From Xenorhabdus japonica (GTDB taxonomy: Bacteria; Pseudomonadota; Gammaproteobacteria; Enterobacterales; Enterobacteriaceae): a stretch of 38,500 nt of DNA. The number at the start of each line of letters is the position of its first letter. Position 1 is the first letter of the stretch. The stretch covers positions 1-38,500 of the forward strand of contig NZ_FOVO01000032.1 in the NCBI RefSeq assembly GCF_900115195.1, in the 5' to 3' direction. The translations under genes and the position numbers were made by a program. Shown here in pieces: positions 19,805-29,864 of this stretch. The notes under the pieces are model-generated. The model saw only the letters and a list, made by a program, of their open reading frames with translations, searched no databases and was not told where the DNA came from.

Positions 19805-20572
19805 ATGAAAAGACATATTTTGACACTCACCGCAGTTGCAGCGGCCTTAGTTTCTGCTTCAGCTAGCGCGGAATACCAGTGGGGGTTTGGCAATGTCAGC
19901 ATGAACTACCTTGACTGGAATAAACATACCACTCATAAAACCGGACAAACTTCCCATAAGGACGATTTTGCTTACTTAGAACTGGAAGGGGGGGCAGGAT
20001 TTAGCTGGGGTGAACTATATGGTTTCGCTGATTTAGAGAATACTTTTAACAGTAAAGCAGCCCAACCTGGTGATAACCAACGTTACACTTTCAAGACGAC
20101 AGGCCGTTTCTATCTGGGTGAGTCTGGTTTCAACCTTTATGGTCATGTCTATGGAACCTATTCATTACCAGGCAAAGCAAACGGTGGTAACTTCCATGAA
20201 GTTAATACACTCTATGGATTAGGTTACAATACTAATATTGCTGGCCTGTGGTTTAAACCTTTCGTCGCACTGCATTATGTTGACCAAACTTTCTATTCAG
20301 GAAACAACGGTTATGTCGTAGGCTGGGTTGCAGGATACGATTTCAACCTTTGGGAACAAAAATTCAGTGTCACAAACTGGAATGAAATTGAATTAAACCG
20401 CAATAAACGTTACGGCAATGGCGGACGCGAAGGCATTAATGGAGCTATCGGATTATGGTGGACTCCGTACACTACATTTACAACTGGTATTCAATACCGC
20501 TATGCGGATAACAAACTAGGAGAGGATTTCTTACAGGATGGTATTGTTTACAGTATAAAATATAATTTCTAA
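19805..20572 (+). CDS. Nucleoside-specific channel, OmpK/Tsx family
   Basis: A 255-residue outer-membrane beta-barrel. The signal peptide MKRHILTLTAVAAALVSASA ends at the predicted cleavage SASA/EYQWGF (after residue 22). The mature protein has alternating hydrophobic/aromatic strands and ends in Phe (SIKYNF), the usual BamA recognition signature. Sequence pattern and length fit the OmpK / nucleoside-specific channel-forming Tsx family (PF03502) rather than the longer E. coli Tsx (294). It would import nucleosides or similar solutes; substrate is inferred from the family only. It is a single-gene unit with a CRP-like site upstream and a stem-loop after the stop. Confidence 0.85.
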   Translation: MKRHILTLTAVAAALVSASASAEYQWGFGNVSMNYLDWNKHTTHKTGQTSHKDDFAYLELEGGAGFSWGELYGFADLENTFNSKAAQPGDNQRYTFKTTGRFYLGESGFNLYGHVYGTYSLPGKANGGNFHEVNTLYGLGYNTNIAGLWFKPFVALHYVDQTFYSGNNGYVVGWVAGYDFNLWEQKFSVTNWNEIELNRNKRYGNGGREGINGAIGLWWTPYTTFTTGIQYRYADNKLGEDFLQDGIVYSIKYNF

Positions 20573-20588
20573 CAACTAATTTAGTGGG

Positions 20589-20609
20589 TGAGCAGCCTAA
20601 AGCTGCTCA
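20589..20609 (+). terminator. Stem-loop after the channel gene (probable terminator)
   Basis: TGAGCAGC and GCTGCTCA form an 8-bp GC-rich stem with a 5-base loop, 16 bases after the stop. No T-run follows, so it may protect the mRNA 3' end or depend on Rho. Confidence 0.5.
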
Positions 20610-20924
20610 TTAGAACCAATAAATAAATAATAGTTACTCCACTGATAATAAAGCGTATTTCAGAATTTTTTCTTTTTTTATCAAAGTCTTTCTTTTTAAA
20701 ATAGAGGGTTATTTGAAATTAATTGTCTATTTTTATTTTTTAGTTAAGATAACTTTCCGAAATTAACGTTTTGTTAAATTTAGAATCACATGTGATCCCT
20801 CTAGCATAAAAAGCCTACAAGCCAACCTGCTTCTATTACAATTGTTTACACTCCGGTAACCATACCGTAGAATGCCCCCACTGATGAAACGACAATAAAA
20901 GCTTTTGTTATCTGGGGTCGCTCA
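20610..20924 (+). promoter_or_regulatory. cyo operon upstream region
   Basis: This AT-rich 315-base spacer must carry the cyoABCDE promoter. Visible signals are a perfect 12-bp palindrome ATCACATGTGAT at 20785-20796 and TTAA-rich direct repeats around 20741-20780 (AGTTAAGATAAC, GTTTTGTTAAATTT) resembling ArcA boxes. ArcA and FNR repress cyo in E. coli. No confident -35/-10 pair was assigned. No gene is visible in the spacer. Confidence 0.5.
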
Positions 20925-21890
20925 ATGAGACTTATGAAATACAAAAAAACTATTGGGTTATCATCACTATTCGCAGCCACTTTAATGCTAAGTGGTTGCG
21001 ATATGGTATTGATGAATCCCAAAGGGGCGATCGGCGTTGAACAAAAAACGCTGATACTAACGGCGTTTGGCTTGATGCTGATCGTTGTTATTCCGGCTAT
21101 TGTAATGGCAATCATTTTTGCCTCACGTTACCGCGAAGCCAATAAATCTGCAACTTATCGTCCAAACTGGGCACACTCAAATAAAATTGAGCTTGTCGTT
21201 TGGACAGTGCCTATCCTGATTATCATCACCTTGGCAACTATTACATGGAAAACGACGCATCAGCTCGATCCATATAAGCCATTGGACAGTGATGTAAAAC
21301 CGGTGACGATTGAAGTTATTTCCCTTGACTGGAAATGGCTATTCATCTATCCGGAACAGGGTATTGCAACTGTAAATGAAATTGTATTCCCTAAAGATGT
21401 TCCAATTAACTTCAAAATCACCTCAGACTCTGTGATGAACTCTTTCTTCATCCCACAGTTGGGTGGTCAGATTTATGCAATGGCAGGTATGCAGACAAAA
21501 CTGCACCTGATTGCTAACTCAGCGGGTAAATACGATGGATTTTCAGCCAGTTACAGTGGTCATGGCTTCTCAGGCATGAAATTCACAGCAACCGCAACTG
21601 AAGATCGTGCAGGTTTTGAAGAGTGGGTGCAGAAAGTTAAAGAATCACCTAAAACCTTAGATACTGTACAAGCATTCAATAAATTGGCTGAACAAAGCCA
21701 AAACAACCCTGTTGAATACTTCTCAAGCGTGAAACCAAAACTGTTCCAAGAAACTATCGCCAAATTTATGGGTGATATGGGCCATGCCGGTATGTTTGGT
21801 ATGTCTGGTCACGGCAAAACAGAACATGGTAAAGCTGCAGATCATAATATGAATATGAGTCAGCCGGCTCATTCAGGTGTTGAGGAATAA
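20925..21890 (+). CDS. cyoA: Cytochrome bo3 ubiquinol oxidase subunit II
   Basis: CyoA is the lipoprotein subunit II of the bo3 quinol oxidase, which reduces oxygen and pumps protons in the inner membrane. The 321-residue protein has lipobox LSGC with Cys25, two membrane helices (about 40-65 and 85-108) and a periplasmic cupredoxin-like domain without CuA ligands, as expected for a quinol oxidase. The C-terminus is rich in His and Met ([15 protein letters not shown] and beyond), also seen in related species. Start ATG 20925 (MRLMKYKKT) aligns with the E. coli start. First gene of cyoABCDE; cyoB follows after four bases. Confidence 0.97.
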   Translation: MRLMKYKKTIGLSSLFAATLMLSGCDMVLMNPKGAIGVEQKTLILTAFGLMLIVVIPAIVMAIIFASRYREANKSATYRPNWAHSNKIELVVWTVPILIIITLATITWKTTHQLDPYKPLDSDVKPVTIEVISLDWKWLFIYPEQGIATVNEIVFPKDVPINFKITSDSVMNSFFIPQLGGQIYAMAGMQTKLHLIANSAGKYDGFSASYSGHGFSGMKFTATATEDRAGFEEWVQKVKESPKTLDTVQAFNKLAEQSQNNPVEYFSSVKPKLFQETIAKFMGDMGHAGMFGMSGHGKTEHGKAADHNMNMSQPAHSGVEE

Positions 21891-21894
21891 AGGC

Positions 21895-23877
21895 ATGTGG
21901 GGAAAATTAACACTGGATGCGATCCCATTACATGAACCCATTATTGTGGTGACATTGTTGGGGATTCTGTTCGGGGGACTAGCAGTTGTTGGTACCTTGA
22001 CTTATTTCCGTAAATGGAAATGGCTCTGGACTGAATGGTTAACCAGCGTTGACCATAAAAAAATTGGTGTCATGTACATCGTCGTCGCCATGGTTATGAT
22101 GCTCCGTGGTTTCGCTGATGCCATCATGATGCGTGGACAGCAAGCCCTGGCCTCCGCTGGCGAAGCCGGCTTCCTGCCCCCGCACCATTATGATCAGATC
22201 TTCACCGCTCACGGCGTTATCATGATCTTCTTTATGGCGATGCCTTTCGTTGTCGGCCTGATGAACATTGTTGTTCCTCTGCAAATCGGTGCCCGTGACG
22301 TTGCATTTCCATTCCTGAATTCTTTGAGCTTCTGGTTATTTGTTGTCGGTGTTGCGCTGATCAACATCTCTCTGGGAGTTGGTGAGTTTGCACAAACTGG
22401 TTGGTTGGCATACCCGCCTCTATCTGGTCTGGAGTACAACCCAGGAGTCGGTGTCGATTACTGGATATGGAGTCTCCAGCTCTCCGGTGTAGGTACATTG
22501 CTGACAGGTGTTAACTTCTTCGTGACTATCCTGCGCATGCGTGCACCAGGTATGTCCATGATGAAACTCCCTGTATTTACATGGGCTTCATTGTGTACCA
22601 ACGTTCTGATCATTGCCGCTTTCCCAATCCTGACAGTTACTATTGCATTGTTAACTCTGGATCGTTATCTGGGCACCCATTTCTTTACCAACGATATGGG
22701 CGGCAACATGATGATGTACATCAACCTGATCTGGGCTTGGGGTCATCCTGAAGTTTACATTCTGGTTCTGCCTGTCTTTGGTATCTTCTCTGAAGTTACC
22801 GCAACTTTCTCGAAAAAACGCCTGTTTGGTTATACCTCTCTGGTGTGGGCGACAATCGTTATTACCATCCTGTCGTTCATCGTGTGGCTGCACCACTTCT
22901 TTACCATGGGTTCTGGCGCGAACGTCAACGCCTTCTTTGGTATTGCCACGATGATTATCTCTATCCCAACTGGGGTTAAGATCTTCAACTGGCTGTTTAC
23001 CATGTACCGTGGTCGTATTGAATTCAAAACCCCAATGTTGTGGACTGTTGGCTTCTTGGTCACCTTCTCCATTGGTGGTATGACTGGTGTTCTGCTAGCA
23101 GTACCTGGCGCAAACTTCGTTTTGCACAACAGTCTGTTCCTTATTGCCCACTTCCATAACGTCATCATTGGCGGTGTGGTATTTGGTTGCTTCGCAGGTA
23201 CAACTTACTGGTTCCCGAAAGCATTCGGTTTCACTCTGAATGAAAAATGGGGGGTCCGTGCATTCTGGTTCTGGATCACTGGTTTCTTCGTTGCCTTTAT
23301 GCCGCTGTACGCATTGGGCTTCATGGGTATGACCCGTCGTCTGAGCCAAGATATCAATCCAGAATTCCACCCATTGCTGGTTGTTGCAACTGTCGGCGTT
23401 GTCTTAATTGCCCTAGGTATTCTGTGTCAGGTTATCCAGTTCTACGTCAGTATCCGTGACCGTGATCAAAACCGCGATCTGACTGGTGATCCGTGGGGTG
23501 GCCGTACTCTGGAATGGTCAACTTCATCTCCACCTCCATTCTATAACTTTGCTGAAGTTCCACATATCCAGACTCGTGATGCATGGTGGGACATGAAAGA
23601 AAAAGGTACTGAATATAAGCGCCCGGCGAAATATGAAGAAATTCATATGCCTAAAAATACCGGTGCAGGTGTGATTATCAGTGCTTTCTGTCTGACCTTA
23701 GGCTTTGCTTTGATCTGGCATATCTGGTGGATGGCTATTGCAAGCTTCGCTGGTATCATCATCAGTTGTATCGTGAAAAGCTTTGACGAAGACGTTGATT
23801 ATTACGTTCCTGTAGCTGAAGTCGAGAAAGTTGAAAATCAGCGTTACGAAGAACTGAGAAAGGCAGGTGTGAAATAA
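21895..23877 (+). CDS. cyoB: Cytochrome bo3 ubiquinol oxidase subunit I
   Basis: CyoB is the catalytic subunit holding heme b, heme o3 and CuB. The 660-residue protein has about 15 membrane helices. Visible ligands and channel residues include the His of [11 protein letters not shown] (heme b), [10 protein letters not shown] (CuB His and the cross-linked Tyr), [10 protein letters not shown] (CuB His pair) and [12 protein letters not shown] (heme His). Start ATG 21895 ([16 protein letters not shown]) was chosen over the in-frame codon at 21877 because it matches E. coli MFGKLSLDAVPFHEPI and follows GAGGAATAAAGG. Its stop overlaps the cyoC start by one base. Codon use is noticeably more GC-rich than in neighbouring non-operon genes, as expected for a highly expressed gene. 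Confidence 0.98.
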   Translation: MWGKLTLDAIPLHEPIIVVTLLGILFGGLAVVGTLTYFRKWKWLWTEWLTSVDHKKIGVMYIVVAMVMMLRGFADAIMMRGQQALASAGEAGFLPPHHYDQIFTAHGVIMIFFMAMPFVVGLMNIVVPLQIGARDVAFPFLNSLSFWLFVVGVALINISLGVGEFAQTGWLAYPPLSGLEYNPGVGVDYWIWSLQLSGVGTLLTGVNFFVTILRMRAPGMSMMKLPVFTWASLCTNVLIIAAFPILTVTIALLTLDRYLGTHFFTNDMGGNMMMYINLIWAWGHPEVYILVLPVFGIFSEVTATFSKKRLFGYTSLVWATIVITILSFIVWLHHFFTMGSGANVNAFFGIATMIISIPTGVKIFNWLFTMYRGRIEFKTPMLWTVGFLVTFSIGGMTGVLLAVPGANFVLHNSLFLIAHFHNVIIGGVVFGCFAGTTYWFPKAFGFTLNEKWGVRAFWFWITGFFVAFMPLYALGFMGMTRRLSQDINPEFHPLLVVATVGVVLIALGILCQVIQFYVSIRDRDQNRDLTGDPWGGRTLEWSTSSPPPFYNFAEVPHIQTRDAWWDMKEKGTEYKRPAKYEEIHMPKNTGAGVIISAFCLTLGFALIWHIWWMAIASFAGIIISCIVKSFDEDVDYYVPVAEVEKVENQRYEELRKAGVK

Positions 23878-24488
23878 TGTCGACTCAAATCCTTAACAAC
23901 ACAGCCGCCCATGACGTTCATGGGCACCACGATACAGGAGCCAACAAGATATTTGGCTTCTGGGTCTACCTGATGAGTGACTTGATCCTATTTGCAAGTC
24001 TGTTTGCTACCTATGCAGTGTTAGTTAATGGTACTGCTGGTGGTCCGTCTGGTAAGGACATTTTCGAACTGCCATTTGTACTGGTAGAAACCTTCCTGCT
24101 GCTGTTCAGTAGTATCACCTACGGTTTCGCCATGTTGGGCATGAACAAGGGTAAAGTTGCACAGGTTAACCTGTGGCTGTTCATTACTTTCCTGCTCGGC
24201 CTTGGCTTCGTTTCGATGGAAGTTTATGAATTCCATAAACTGATTGTAGAAGGCGCCGGGCCTCAAACGAGTGCATTCCTGTCTGCCTTCTTTGCACTGG
24301 TTGCTACCCACGGTCTGCACGTTACCTTCGGTTTAATTTGGATCATCATCCTGATGATTCAAGTTTCACTCCGTGGCATAACTGATGTGAACCGTATGCG
24401 TCTGAACTGCCTGAGCCTATTCTGGCACTTCCTTGACGTTGTATGGATCTGTGTATTTACTGTCGTTTATTTGATGGGAGCTATGTAA
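23877..24488 (+). CDS. cyoC: Cytochrome bo3 ubiquinol oxidase subunit III
   Basis: A 203-residue, five-helix heme-copper oxidase subunit III family protein (E. coli CyoC 204). Typical segments are [20 protein letters not shown] and the C-terminal [20 protein letters not shown]. Subunit III stabilises the core and contains no redox centre. Start and stop each overlap the neighbouring gene by one base (TAATG junctions at 23875 and 24486), so translation is coupled through cyoBCD. Confidence 0.97.
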   Translation: MSTQILNNTAAHDVHGHHDTGANKIFGFWVYLMSDLILFASLFATYAVLVNGTAGGPSGKDIFELPFVLVETFLLLFSSITYGFAMLGMNKGKVAQVNLWLFITFLLGLGFVSMEVYEFHKLIVEGAGPQTSAFLSAFFALVATHGLHVTFGLIWIIILMIQVSLRGITDVNRMRLNCLSLFWHFLDVVWICVFTVVYLMGAM

Positions 24489-24820
24489 TGAGTCATCCAA
24501 ATACTTCTCATTCCGGCGCTAGCCACGGTAGTTTCAAAACCTATATGGTTGGTTTTGTTCTGTCAGTCATACTGACCGTGATCCCATTCTGGATGGTAAT
24601 GGAAGGTACTGCTTCACACAGTACAATCCTAATAACAGTAGTCGTTATGGCTGTTATTCAGATCTTTGTACATTTCATCTGCTTCCTGCATATGAATACA
24701 TCATCTGAAGAGCGTTGGAACCTAGTTGCCTTAATATTCACATTACTGGTCATCGCTATCGTTGTTGTTGGCTCCCTGTGGATTATGTACAACCTGAACA
24801 TCAATATGATGGTTGATTAA
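24488..24820 (+). CDS. cyoD: Cytochrome bo3 ubiquinol oxidase subunit IV
   Basis: A 110-residue, three-helix subunit IV (E. coli CyoD 109), needed for assembly of the CuB site. The start [20 protein letters not shown] at the TAATG overlap with cyoC is chosen over the longer upstream frame, since family similarity starts there. Helices are at about residues 18-38, 45-66 and 78-100. It ends 12 bases before cyoE. Confidence 0.96.
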   Translation: MSHPNTSHSGASHGSFKTYMVGFVLSVILTVIPFWMVMEGTASHSTILITVVVMAVIQIFVHFICFLHMNTSSEERWNLVALIFTLLVIAIVVVGSLWIMYNLNINMMVD

Positions 24821-24832
24821 GGGTTGATTTGA

Positions 24833-25717
24833 ATGATTAAGCAATACCTGCAAGTGACCAAACCAGGAATTATTTTCGGAAATCTAATTTCTGTGATTGG
24901 TGGTTTTCTACTCGCTTCCAAGGGCGTAATAGATTACCCCTTGTTCTTTGCAACGATGGTTGGGGTATCGCTGGTAGTCGCATCAGGTTGTGTATTTAAC
25001 AACTATATCGACCGCGATATCGACCGTATCATGGAAAGAACGAAAGAAAGGGTCCTTGTAAAAGGGCTTATCAATCCGAAAATCAGCCTGATTTATGCCT
25101 CAGTGTTAGGTATTGCTGGCATGGTGCTGCTCTATGTAGCAGCCAATGCCTTAGCAATGCAGTTAGCTCTCATCGGGTTTATCATTTATGTTGGGGTTTA
25201 TAGCCTCTACATGAAAAGAAAATCTGTTTATGGCACGCTGGTTGGTAGCTTGTCAGGTGCAGCACCTCCCGTGATTGGTTATTGTGCAGTAGCGGGACAT
25301 TTTGATACAGGTGCGTTGATCTTGTTGTTGATCTTCAGCTTGTGGCAAATGCCCCACTCTTACGCCATTGCTATTTTTCGGTTCAAAGATTATCAAGCGG
25401 CTAACATCCCAGTATTACCAGTGATCAAAGGTATTTCCGTCGCGAAAAATCACATCACTCTATATATTCTGGCTTTTATGGTTGCCACTTTGATGCTGAC
25501 CATCAGTGGTTATGCGGGTTATAAATACCTCATCGTATCTACCGCAGTAAGTATCTGGTGGCTAGGTATGGCATTATCAGGTTATAAAACCTCTGATGAC
25601 CGTATTTGGGCCCGTAGGTTATTTCTGTTTTCTATCGTCGCTATCATGTCATTAAGCGTCATGATGTCTGTAGATTCATCAGCATCTCCAGAAAACCTAC
25701 TGACTTACGTCTGGTAA
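24833..25717 (+). CDS. cyoE: Protoheme IX farnesyltransferase (heme O synthase)
   Basis: CyoE is an inner-membrane UbiA-type prenyltransferase that adds a farnesyl group to heme B to make heme O for CyoB. The 294-residue protein (E. coli 296) has the Asp-rich motif [15 protein letters not shown], a second conserved loop [18 protein letters not shown], and about nine membrane helices. The farnesyl donor FPP is made by IspA, encoded about 6 kb away in this window. Last gene of the operon, followed directly by a strong terminator. Confidence 0.97.
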   Translation: MIKQYLQVTKPGIIFGNLISVIGGFLLASKGVIDYPLFFATMVGVSLVVASGCVFNNYIDRDIDRIMERTKERVLVKGLINPKISLIYASVLGIAGMVLLYVAANALAMQLALIGFIIYVGVYSLYMKRKSVYGTLVGSLSGAAPPVIGYCAVAGHFDTGALILLLIFSLWQMPHSYAIAIFRFKDYQAANIPVLPVIKGISVAKNHITLYILAFMVATLMLTISGYAGYKYLIVSTAVSIWWLGMALSGYKTSDDRIWARRLFLFSIVAIMSLSVMMSVDSSASPENLLTYVW

Positions 25718-25723
25718 TATTTA

Positions 25724-25752
25724 GATGACAGGGTAAACCCTGTCATCTTTTT
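25724..25752 (+). terminator. Terminator of cyoABCDE
   Basis: GATGACAGGG and CCCTGTCATC form a perfect 10-bp stem with a TAAA loop followed by TTTTTCC, six bases after the cyoE stop. Confidence 0.95.
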
Positions 25753-25859
25753 CCTTTCCTTTATCTCTTTATTTAATGACAACTTATTCGGTTACAAACA
25801 CTGCTTGCTCGTTTGCTCTCACCTAAGTGAAATGTCATATCAGATCTTTTGAGGTATCC

Positions 25860-27227
25860 ATGAACGATAATAAAATGACTCCGCTTGAACTTCGAGCGAC
25901 ATGGGGCTTAGGTTCCGTTTTCTCTCTGCGCATGTTAGGCATGTTCATGGTCTTACCTGTTCTGACAACCTATGGCTTAGAATTACGTGATGCCACTGAA
26001 GCTCTTATCGGAATTGCCATTGGCATCTACGGTTTAACTCAGGCAATATTCCAGATCCCATTTGGGCTTCTTTCAGACAAAATTGGCAGAAAACCTTTAA
26101 TCATCGGTGGGCTTCTCATTTTTGTTTTAGGCAGCATTATTGCCGCCTTAAGCGACTCTATTTGGGGGATTATTATCGGGCGAGCCTTACAAGGCACAGG
26201 AGCTATATCCGCCGCTATCATGGCATTACTTTCAGACTTGACTCGTGAGCAAAACCGAACAAAAGCAATGGCATTTATCGGCATTAGCTTCGGCATTACA
26301 TTTGCTTCTGCAATTGTTGTTGGTCCTATTATCACCCACCAAATTGGCTTAAATGGCCTATTTTGGGCAATTACAATCCTTGCTGGCTGCGGGATATTTA
26401 TCACACTGTTGGCTGTACCAAACACACACAAGCATTCGTTAAACCGTGAATCAGGAATCGCACGCAACAGCTTCAAACGTGTACTCTCAGATCCTCAACT
26501 ACTAAAACTCAATTTTGGTATTCTCTGCTTGCATACCTTATTGATGTCGAGCTTTGTTGCCCTTCCCCTTATTATGGAGAAAGTGGGCTTTCCTCCACAG
26601 CAACACTGGAAAGTGTATTTAATTACCACACTCATCTCTTTTGTCGCCGTTCTGCCTTTCATTATCTATGCAGAAACAAAACGTCGCATGAAGCAGGTGT
26701 TTTTACTGTGTATAGGCATGCTATTCATTGCTGAAGCCGTTTTATGGTCTCAGGGATCGCATCTTTGGGGGATCTTTGCAGGCATTCAAATTTTCTTCCT
26801 TGCGTTTAACATCATGGAAGCTATTTTGCCTTCACTCATCAGCAAAGAAGCACCTGCGGGTTACAAAGGCACTGCCATGGGCGTTTACTCTACCAGCCAA
26901 TTCCTTGGTGTTGCTTTGGGAGGCAGTCTTGGGGGAATGCTTTACGAATTACAAGGTGCATCACTTGTCTTTATGGGAGGCATCGCACTGACTACACTCT
27001 GGTTTATTATCAGCCTGACATTACGGCAACCTCCATACGTCAGCAGTATCAGGCTCATTTTGCCAGAGCAACTAAGTAACCCTGAGGTTTTGGAGAAAAA
27101 AATATTGGCGCAAGCCGGCGTAAAAGATGTCGTTATCGCACCAAAAGAGTTCAGTGCATATATTAAAGTTGATACCAAACTGACCAATCGCGAACAATTA
27201 GAACAACTTGTATTATCCCATGAATAA
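25860..27227 (+). CDS. yajR: Major-facilitator transporter YajR
   Basis: A 455-residue (E. coli 454) MFS transporter with 12 predicted helices and a C-terminal ferredoxin-like YAM domain at about residues 385-455 (VLEKKILAQAGVKDVVIAPK onward) that distinguishes YajR. The MFS motif A is visible as GLLSDKIGRKPLI. The natural substrate is unknown; drug-efflux behaviour is assumed from the family. Start ATG 25860 (MNDNKMTPLELRATWGLGSV) is chosen over the upstream in-frame codon because it matches E. coli and has TTTTGAGGT before it. It follows cyoE as in E. coli but has its own leader after the cyo terminator. Confidence 0.95.
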   Translation: MNDNKMTPLELRATWGLGSVFSLRMLGMFMVLPVLTTYGLELRDATEALIGIAIGIYGLTQAIFQIPFGLLSDKIGRKPLIIGGLLIFVLGSIIAALSDSIWGIIIGRALQGTGAISAAIMALLSDLTREQNRTKAMAFIGISFGITFASAIVVGPIITHQIGLNGLFWAITILAGCGIFITLLAVPNTHKHSLNRESGIARNSFKRVLSDPQLLKLNFGILCLHTLLMSSFVALPLIMEKVGFPPQQHWKVYLITTLISFVAVLPFIIYAETKRRMKQVFLLCIGMLFIAEAVLWSQGSHLWGIFAGIQIFFLAFNIMEAILPSLISKEAPAGYKGTAMGVYSTSQFLGVALGGSLGGMLYELQGASLVFMGGIALTTLWFIISLTLRQPPYVSSIRLILPEQLSNPEVLEKKILAQAGVKDVVIAPKEFSAYIKVDTKLTNREQLEQLVLSHE

Positions 27228-27266
27228 CATGCTGTATTTGTGACAATGCGAAACTTATAACAGAAA

Positions 27267-27303
27267 AATACGGTGTATGATAAGCATGACCAAGCACCGT
27301 ATT
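27267..27303 (+). terminator. Stem-loop after yajR
   Basis: AATACGGTG and CACCGTATT form a perfect 9-bp stem with a 19-base loop, followed by ATTTTCA. It lies 39 bases past the yajR stop. The remaining 27304-27481 spacer is AT-rich; it holds three loose copies of ATCAAAGT(G/A)C (27313-27360) and no gene. Confidence 0.6.
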
Positions 27304-27481
27304 ATTTTCATATCAAAGTGCTATTTTCGTATCAAAGTACGACTTACTTACGCATCAAGGTACTATATTAAGATTAGATTTCAGAGGCGGTTTGACTAAT
27401 ATTTATTATTAAACTCACTTTGTAAAAAAATCATACATTATTCTTAATATAAATAATGAAGTTTATTTTATGGTGATAATT

Positions 27482-27535
27482 AAGGGAAGCACTAGTCATT
27501 ATTGAAATTGCTCGGCTTCCCTTTTGTTATTTAAT
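27482..27535. terminator. Stem-loop between convergent yajR and yajQ
   Basis: AAGGGAAGC (27482-27490) and GCTTCCCTT (27525-27533) are perfect 9-bp complements separated by 34 bases, with TTTTG following on the plus strand. It lies 40 bases after the yajQ stop and could end transcripts from either side. Confidence 0.55.
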
Positions 27536-27574
27536 TAGTTCAAAATAACATATTTATTTTATTCAAGACGGAAA

Positions 27575-28066
27575 TTAATCACGGAAATTAGTAAACTGGA
27601 AAGGTTGTCCCAATTCTGCACCGCGAACCAATGCAATGACACTTTGCAGATCATCACGTGCCTTGCCTGTTACCCGTACTTGCTCACCTTGAATCTGAGC
27701 CTGTACTTTCAGCTTACTGTCCTTAATCAGCTTCACAATCTTTTTCGCCAATGGTGTATCAATACCTTGCAGAAAAGTCGCTTCCACACTGTGTGTTTTA
27801 CCGTTATGAACCATATTTTCAGGAACGTTGAGTACGGAACCATCAATTCCGCGTTTAGCAAATTTTTCACGCAGAATATCAACTAATTGGTTCACCTGAA
27901 AATCAGATTCACTGGCAATTTTGACCGATTCATTCTTTTCGTTTAATTCAAAACTCGCGTTGACGTTGCGGAAATCCCAACGATTGGTTAATTCTCTTTG
28001 TGCGTTTTCTACTGCATTACGCACTTCCTGCATATCAACTTCTGAAACAATATCAAATGATGGCAT
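27575..28066 (-). CDS. yajQ: YajQ family nucleotide-binding protein
   Basis: YajQ is a two-domain ferredoxin-fold protein that binds tRNA and nucleotides; homologues in Xanthomonas and other genera bind cyclic di-GMP. The 163-residue protein keeps the family pattern [20 protein letters not shown] near the start and the C-terminal [20 protein letters not shown]. It starts at ATG 28066 behind a strong AGGAGGTGA. Convergent with yajR and divergent from panE, as in E. coli. Confidence 0.96.
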   Translation of the reverse strand: MPSFDIVSEVDMQEVRNAVENAQRELTNRWDFRNVNASFELNEKNESVKIASESDFQVNQLVDILREKFAKRGIDGSVLNVPENMVHNGKTHSVEATFLQGIDTPLAKKIVKLIKDSKLKVQAQIQGEQVRVTGKARDDLQSVIALVRGAELGQPFQFTNFRD

Positions 28067-28240
28067 GACCCGTCACCTCCTGCTAATCAATAAGCCGGCA
28101 TGATAACCGCTTTCCATTATTGGCAAAAGCTCTATACTCGGGAAGCTCAACGATCTTTTTGAAATTATCCTATCTTGAGAGCAAGTAGCGTTAAATAACG
28201 AGCCGAGGTTCCCCATGAAAGCGTTCCTCAAGGAAGAAAT

Positions 28241-29155
28241 ATGAAAATCACCGTTCTTGGCTGTGGCGCTATAGGTAAACTGTGGTTTGCTGCTTTATCC
28301 AAACAAAATCATAGTGTTCAGGGATGGCTAAGAGTTCCACAGCCAGTTATTTCCGTCCAGATCGAAAATTTTAATGGCCAGATATTTAATCAGCAATTTC
28401 CTGCCAACGACGAGAAACACCTCGCTGAAAGCGAGTTACTCCTTGTTTGTTTAAAAGCATGGCAAGTTTCTGACGCGATTAACCATCTTGCCGACAAACT
28501 ATCCCCTCATTGCCCAATTCTGTTATTACATAATGGGATGGGAATCCAAGAAGAGTTCGCTCCTTTGCCCAATCCTATTTTACTTGGCGTGACCACTCAT
28601 GGAGCCTATAGAAAAAATGGTATTGTTTACCACAAGTCACAAGGTATAACCCACATTGGAGCCATAACAGCCAATGCTGCCAAACTCAGTAATCTGGCAG
28701 ATGTTTTACATCGCGCCCTGCCTGATGTGGCATGGCACAATGAAATACATGCCATTAGTTGGATGAAACTTGCTGTCAATTGTGTCATTAATCCACTCAC
28801 AGTCATCCATGATTGCAAAAATGGTGATTTACAGCATCACCATACACAAATTAAAATATTATGTGATGAAATTCATGAGGTTATGGAGCATGATGGTATC
28901 CATACAACCAAAAAAAACCTGATTAATTATGTCATGAACGTGATTGAGCAAACCGCTGAAAATTACTCCTCCATGCTGCAAGATATACGGGCACAGCGAC
29001 ATACAGAGATAGACTACATTACCGGTTTTTTAATGCGCCGAGCCCGTACCCACGGTTTACCAATCACAGAAAATACCGCTATTTATCATTACATCAAACG
29101 TAAGGAGGAAGAATATGAACGTCTCAGCCCTTATTTGCCTGGCTCACGGCAGTGA
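28241..29155 (+). CDS. panE: 2-dehydropantoate 2-reductase PanE (ApbA)
   Basis: PanE reduces ketopantoate to pantoate with NADPH in pantothenate and coenzyme A synthesis. The 304-residue protein (E. coli 303) has the Rossmann motif GCGAIG (7-12), catalytic Lys176 in [15 protein letters not shown] with Asn180, and Glu256 in QRHTEIDYI, all at the E. coli positions. A strong AAGGAAG lies before the ATG. The last 41 bases overlap yajL, so the two are translated together. Confidence 0.97.
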   Translation: MKITVLGCGAIGKLWFAALSKQNHSVQGWLRVPQPVISVQIENFNGQIFNQQFPANDEKHLAESELLLVCLKAWQVSDAINHLADKLSPHCPILLLHNGMGIQEEFAPLPNPILLGVTTHGAYRKNGIVYHKSQGITHIGAITANAAKLSNLADVLHRALPDVAWHNEIHAISWMKLAVNCVINPLTVIHDCKNGDLQHHHTQIKILCDEIHEVMEHDGIHTTKKNLINYVMNVIEQTAENYSSMLQDIRAQRHTEIDYITGFLMRRARTHGLPITENTAIYHYIKRKEEEYERLSPYLPGSRQ

Positions 29156-29711
29156 AGAAATCGAGGCTGTCACTACTATTGATTTACTTGTCCGGGCAGG
29201 AGTGGATGTTACTGTAGCCAGTGCGGAAGCTGATGGCTCTCTAACATTGACCTGCTCACGCGGTGTAAAAATCGTTGCAGATGTTCCTTTGGTTGATATC
29301 GTTGACGAAAATTTTGATGCCATTATTCTGCCGGGAGGAATAAAAGGTGCAGAGTGTTTTCGTGACAGTTTATTGGTTGTAGAAAAAATTCGAATCGCAC
29401 AAAGTCAGGGGAAAATCATTGCGGCAATCTGTGCATCTCCTGCAATTGTGTTGGAATATCATCAACTTTTCCCTGTTGGAAATATGACTGGCTATCCCAG
29501 CATGCAGGATAAGATTGCGCCAGAAAAATGGATTGATAAACGCGTTTATTTTGATGAAAGAGTTAACTTACTGACTAGCCAAGAGCCTGCCACTGCTTTT
29601 GACTTCGCCTTGAAACTGATTGAATTGTTGAAGGGAAAAGAGAAAGCAACAGAAATTGCCGCTCAACTTGTTTTACCGCCCGGTATTAATAATTACCAAA
29701 ATTTCCAGTAA
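29115..29711 (+). CDS. yajL: Protein deglycase / chaperone YajL (DJ-1 family)
   Basis: YajL is the closest bacterial relative of human DJ-1 and protects proteins from oxidative and carbonyl damage; deglycase activity has been reported and disputed. The 198-residue protein has the reactive Cys106 in the nucleophile elbow AAICASPA and Glu15, which lowers the Cys pKa, at the same positions as in E. coli. Residue 11 is His (LAHGSEE) where E. coli has Pro. The start lies inside panE behind AAGGAGGAAGAAT, a strong ribosome-binding site coded within panE. It ends near a hairpin repeat. Confidence 0.95.
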   Translation: MNVSALICLAHGSEEIEAVTTIDLLVRAGVDVTVASAEADGSLTLTCSRGVKIVADVPLVDIVDENFDAIILPGGIKGAECFRDSLLVVEKIRIAQSQGKIIAAICASPAIVLEYHQLFPVGNMTGYPSMQDKIAPEKWIDKRVYFDERVNLLTSQEPATAFDFALKLIELLKGKEKATEIAAQLVLPPGINNYQNFQ

Positions 29712-29734
29712 TTATCTCTCTGCAATATACCCGA

Positions 29735-29783
29735 TAGCTTTCAAGTTACGGCCCCGACCCATAAAGGAGCAACTTGAAAGCTA
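29735..29783. repeat. Hairpin repeat of Xenorhabdus/Photorhabdus type
   Basis: TAGCTTTCAAGTT (29735-29747) and AACTTGAAAGCTA (29771-29783) are perfect 13-bp complements around a 23-base loop, preceded by ATATACCC. Similar ATACCC...TTTCAAGTT elements are, from memory, frequent between genes in Photorhabdus and Xenorhabdus. It lacks a T-run, so it is read as a dispersed MITE/REP-like repeat rather than a terminator. Confidence 0.65.
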
Positions 29784-29864
29784 AAGGTGGAATACATAGG
29801 CTGCCTATCAGACTAATTTCCATAAACAGCCGTGTATCCTGTTTACAAATTAATTGACTGCAAG

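Noticed and set aside
22830-23168. Open frames of 80-112 codons on the minus strand inside cyoB
   Set aside because: They are shadows of the strongly conserved cyoB frame, with no family resemblance and no ribosome-binding site.
26039-26476. 145-codon minus-strand frame inside yajR
   Set aside because: It overlaps the conserved YajR core in antisense and shows no recognisable domain.
27304-27360. Three loose copies of ATCAAAGT(G/A)C after yajR, considered as a CRISPR-like or regulatory array
   Set aside because: Copies are short, imperfect and unevenly spaced, with no cas genes; probably simple local duplication.
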